Shown piece after piece: positions 24,691-27,099 of a stretch of 27,099 nucleotides of DNA (positions are counted from its first letter, which is position 1; every line of letters begins with the position of its first letter). A program made the position numbers and the translations under genes. Below the pieces are notes generated by a model, which had not been told where the DNA came from, searched no databases, and saw only the letters and a list, made by a program, of their open reading frames with translations. The stretch comes from Spirogloea muscicola (lineage: Eukaryota; Streptophyta; Zygnematophyceae; Spirogloeales; Spirogloeaceae): the NCBI GenBank assembly GCA_009602725.1, contig WELB01000178.1, positions 178,645-205,743 on the forward strand. The letters run 5' to 3'.

Positions 24691-26261
24691 TCAGCACTTG
24701 ACCTCCTTCAGGCCATCCTTGAAGTAAAGGAAGGTAGGTTCAGAGGCACCCTCTTTGTAGTAGGCAAAAGCCATAGAACCTTCTAGATTCATGCTTTCTC
24801 CAACAAAGCTGCAGAAGCAGAGAACCAGGGGAATGCCTCATGAGCCAAGGAGAGTACTGAAGGCGCGCGGTGCACATGGCATGAAAGGGAGGCCAAACCG
24901 AGCCAGTACACTGTACAGGAATATCACCATGATATGCACAGCTATGCAAGTAGCAGATTCCCACCAGAGTGAATGGCACCCCGTGTTGTACTGAAGCATA
25001 TGCATGCATCTCAGCTTGACCTTGCACCTAAAAGGTGATGCTGTGAGCATGAGCTTTCGACGACCGTGCCCAAAGTGGTAACATCTCAAAAGGGACAGGC
25101 ACTTACAATTGAAGATCACTGAGCTTCCCCACCAGAAACTTTGCAGCCGGTTGCACCTTTGCTTTGAACTCGTCCTGGCGGTCTGCCGGCAGGAGGGGCG
25201 TCAACTTCTGTATGTAGCCCTTGAGGTAGCCCATAAAGCTTTTCTTGTCAAAAGCTGGTTGCTCCTGGCCAACAACATACCAACAACAGGAGCACGACCA
25301 TTCAGAGGCTCTGTAAACAACCTGAGCTTTGACCAGATTGACCAGACTTGCAATGAGGCCACCCAGCACTATTGATGGAAGAAAGTAAGTGGAGATGTTA
25401 GGGCAACCTTGTGCAGAAGCCTTGCCACGTCATGTTGGCAGCGTGCTTTACAAGTTACTATGATCAATACCATCAAAAAGATGAATATCAAAGTTCCATC
25501 TACTAGGCAAACGATGAGCTGCCAAGCAAGCACAGGAGGGGTGGAACCACACTGGCACTGCCCATCTTCTTGAAGGCCTTCGTAACGTAGTGGGAACACC
25601 AGCTTCTAAGGATTTATGACAGCATTCTACGTCACCTGCAGCCGGAAGGTATCAACGATGTCCACTACTCGTACAGCCTGGTCGTCCACACCCTCATCCT
25701 CCCCACCGCCCTCCGCAGAGGCGTTGGCGCCAATGTCAACACTGATCGGGCCCTGAACGACCCACTGATGGGAAGTGGCAGCAGCAAAGCTCCAAAGGTG
25801 TCAGGCGAGAAATTACCCACCACCTCTGCACCACCTGCTCGTTGCTGCAGCAGCAGCCGCTTTGCATATAGGAATTCGGGTTGCTGCAATGCAGCCTCGT
25901 GCACTTGCCAGAGTGGTATATGTAGTAGAAGGTGTGCCAGAGAGGACCAGAGGATGACTTCATTTTCGGCATTGGAGCTGCTCTGCACCTTGCCATCGAC
26001 CTCGTAGAAGATGCCGTCTTGGACCTCAGTAAGCTCGAACGAATCGGACAACAGCTCGTCACCTGGCCAGCGTGTCCGAATGGGGACTCGTCAGTGTCGA
26101 CCTCGAGAGAAGACGCCGGAGTTCGGGGCTGCCATGAGGCCGGACGGCGGTGGCGCCGCCAACGCAGCGCGCCAGCTCGTGAGAGGGCCCGAGCAACGAT
26201 GAGGAACAGGCGGGAACGGCGGGGCAGGCTGACCGGAGATGATGTCCTCGTAGATGAGCAT
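24691..26261 (-). CDS. TCTP: Translationally controlled tumor protein (TCTP)
   Basis: Exons, 5' to 3': 26261-26234, 26062-25989, 25764-25636, 25264-25107, 24808-24691. Phases close exactly to 507 nt, giving 168 aa, the usual plant length. TCTP is a conserved cytosolic protein linked to growth and proliferation, TOR and GTPase signalling and stress responses. Sequence landmarks: [18 protein letters not shown] at the start, [26 protein letters not shown] (acidic loop), [69 protein letters not shown] at the end. Plant TCTPs share the [20 protein letters not shown] and LKEVKC blocks, which supports a green-lineage host. No frameshifts or stops were found. The start codon lies only a few bases from an open frame on the opposite strand. 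Confidence 0.97.
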
Positions 26262-26305
26262 GTCTGCCTCGTCCGCCGCGGCGGCGGAGACGGCGCGACG
26301 GGTTC

Positions 26306-26336
<31 letters not shown>

Positions 26337-26441
26337 AAGGGGGCGGCGGCCTGCTGGATGTGCAGCTGCAGCCGCCGTATCCGCAGGGCGACCTGAGCGA
26401 CATCATGCTCTCCGGCCTCGTCAGCTCCATGCCCGACGGCA

Positions 26442-26476
<35 letters not shown>

Positions 26477-27099
26477 GTCCCGCCGAACACGCTGGACAGC
26501 CTGCGGGAGCTGCTGCTGGAGGACGGCGCCGGGGAGCTCGGAGGCCTCCAGTCCCCGCTGGTCGACGTCCACCGCCGAGGCCTGCCGTCGCCGGGCTACT
26601 GGCGGGACCCTGGCGGCGGCGGCAGTGGCGGAGGCCTGGGAGCTCCGGCAGCCATGGGCGGCGGCGGCGGCGGCGGCACCGCCGACAGCGTCAGCCTGGA
26701 GCTCGCGCAGATGCTGCAGGAGATGGAGACGCTGCTGCCGCCGCTGCCGCTGCCCGTCGACCAGGTCGTGGCGGAGCCCGGGCCCGACTTCGGCGCCTGG
26801 AACCTCGACGCCATGATCGCCGCGCCGACGCCGGGGGCAACCCCCGCCGCCGTCCCGCCACCTGGGTCTGGCGTTGCTGGCGGCGGCCCTCACAGAGGCG
26901 GCGGCGACGACTGGGGCCCCGCGCACTCGGACACGTCAACGTCCAGTGAGACAGAGAGCAGCGCTGGCACCGGCCTGGGGCGGCCACTGGGAACGGCGGC
27001 GCGCTCGGCGGCAGTCCCTACGAGCTCGAATCGGAGCTTCGCCAGCCCCGGCGGCGGCAGCGTTGGCGGGGCCCCAGGCGGTGACGGCGGCGGCGGCGG
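26258..27099 (+). CDS. Gly-rich acidic protein, 5' part, running off the window; regulator-like
   Basis: One frame is free of stops from 26258 to the right edge (about 280 codons). It contains long Gly runs from GGC repeats alternating with leucine-rich acidic patches: LLDVQLQPPYPQGDLSDIML, NTLDSLRELLLEDGAGE, VSLELAQMLQEMETLLPP and DFGAWNLDAMIAAP, ending in a Ser/Thr-rich stretch (SDTSTSSETESS). This pattern resembles activation domains of plant transcription regulators, but no DNA-binding domain is visible and I do not name a family. The first ATG in this frame is at 26405. A further ATG at 26254 is in another frame that would need a one-base shift in the GGC repeat. A possible donor (A/GTGAGA at about 26946) could end the first exon early. 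The start is therefore unresolved. Confidence 0.6.
26302..26470 (+). repeat. GGC trinucleotide tracts
   Basis: Two runs of nearly pure GGC (about 26305-26335 and 26437-26470) encode poly-Gly in the rightward open frame. Similar runs occur at about 26658-26678, 7200-7222, 7272-7293 and 22995-23030. They are unstable in length and are likely places for sequence or assembly error. Confidence 0.8.

Noticed and set aside
26254-26949. Plus-strand ATG frame rich in poly-Arg and poly-Ala
   Set aside because: It is the out-of-frame reading of GGC repeats. The +1 frame gives Gly runs and structured leucine-rich patches, so this one is a shadow, although its ATG may matter if the repeat length is wrong.

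Overview
This is a nuclear window from a eukaryote. Six protein-coding loci can be reconstructed, five of them complete or nearly so. Each is broken into many short exons by spliceosomal introns, and the reading phase closes across every junction I propose. All introns are GT-AG except one GC-AG intron. The translated proteins (plant-length TCTP, plant-like MON1, plant-type GH1 beta-glucosidase) point to the green lineage. A streptophyte alga or another intron-rich green alga is the most likely source, but the sequence alone does not fix the species. Four GC-rich islands (about 6550-7460, 12530-13690, 22720-23060, 26080-27099) coincide with the 5' ends of genes, while gene bodies and intergenic DNA are much more balanced.

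Layout. 1-1046 (+): the last three exons of an unrecognised small membrane or secreted protein whose start lies left of the window. 1047-3414: intergenic, with two guanine-quadruplex-type tracts on opposite strands. 3415-7309 (-): a 13-exon gene for a PhoPQ-activated pathogenicity-related family alpha/beta hydrolase (PF10142 type), intact except for one in-frame TAG next to the predicted catalytic Asp. 7308-11253 (+): a 14-exon GH1 beta-glucosidase, divergent from the previous gene; the two candidate start codons overlap inside one CCATGG palindrome. 11254-13029: intergenic, with one copy of a dispersed repeat and a doubtful small ORF. 13030/13141-18214 (+): a 14-exon RecD2-like superfamily 1 helicase with a transit-peptide-like N-terminus. 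18215-19224: intergenic with one doubtful ORF. 19225-23126 (-): a 10-exon MON1 gene (Rab7 GEF subunit), whose most upstream in-frame ATG lies in the second copy of the dispersed repeat. 23127-24690: intergenic, with a perfect 15-bp inverted repeat. 24691-26261 (-): a 5-exon TCTP gene (168 aa). 26258-27099 (+): a stop-free, Gly-rich acidic frame running off the right edge, divergent from and abutting TCTP.

The genes do not form a pathway or operon. They are ordinary single eukaryotic genes: secretory or carbohydrate hydrolases (PhoPQ-like, GH1), DNA maintenance (RecD2-like, perhaps organellar), endolysosomal trafficking (MON1) and growth control (TCTP). The points most worth a second look are the in-frame stop in the otherwise perfect PhoPQ-like gene, the two head-to-head arrangements with overlapping 5' ends, and the bacterial-type RecD2 helicase in an intron-rich nuclear gene. 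All exon models were built by eye from splice signals, phase and recalled family motifs; no alignment was run.
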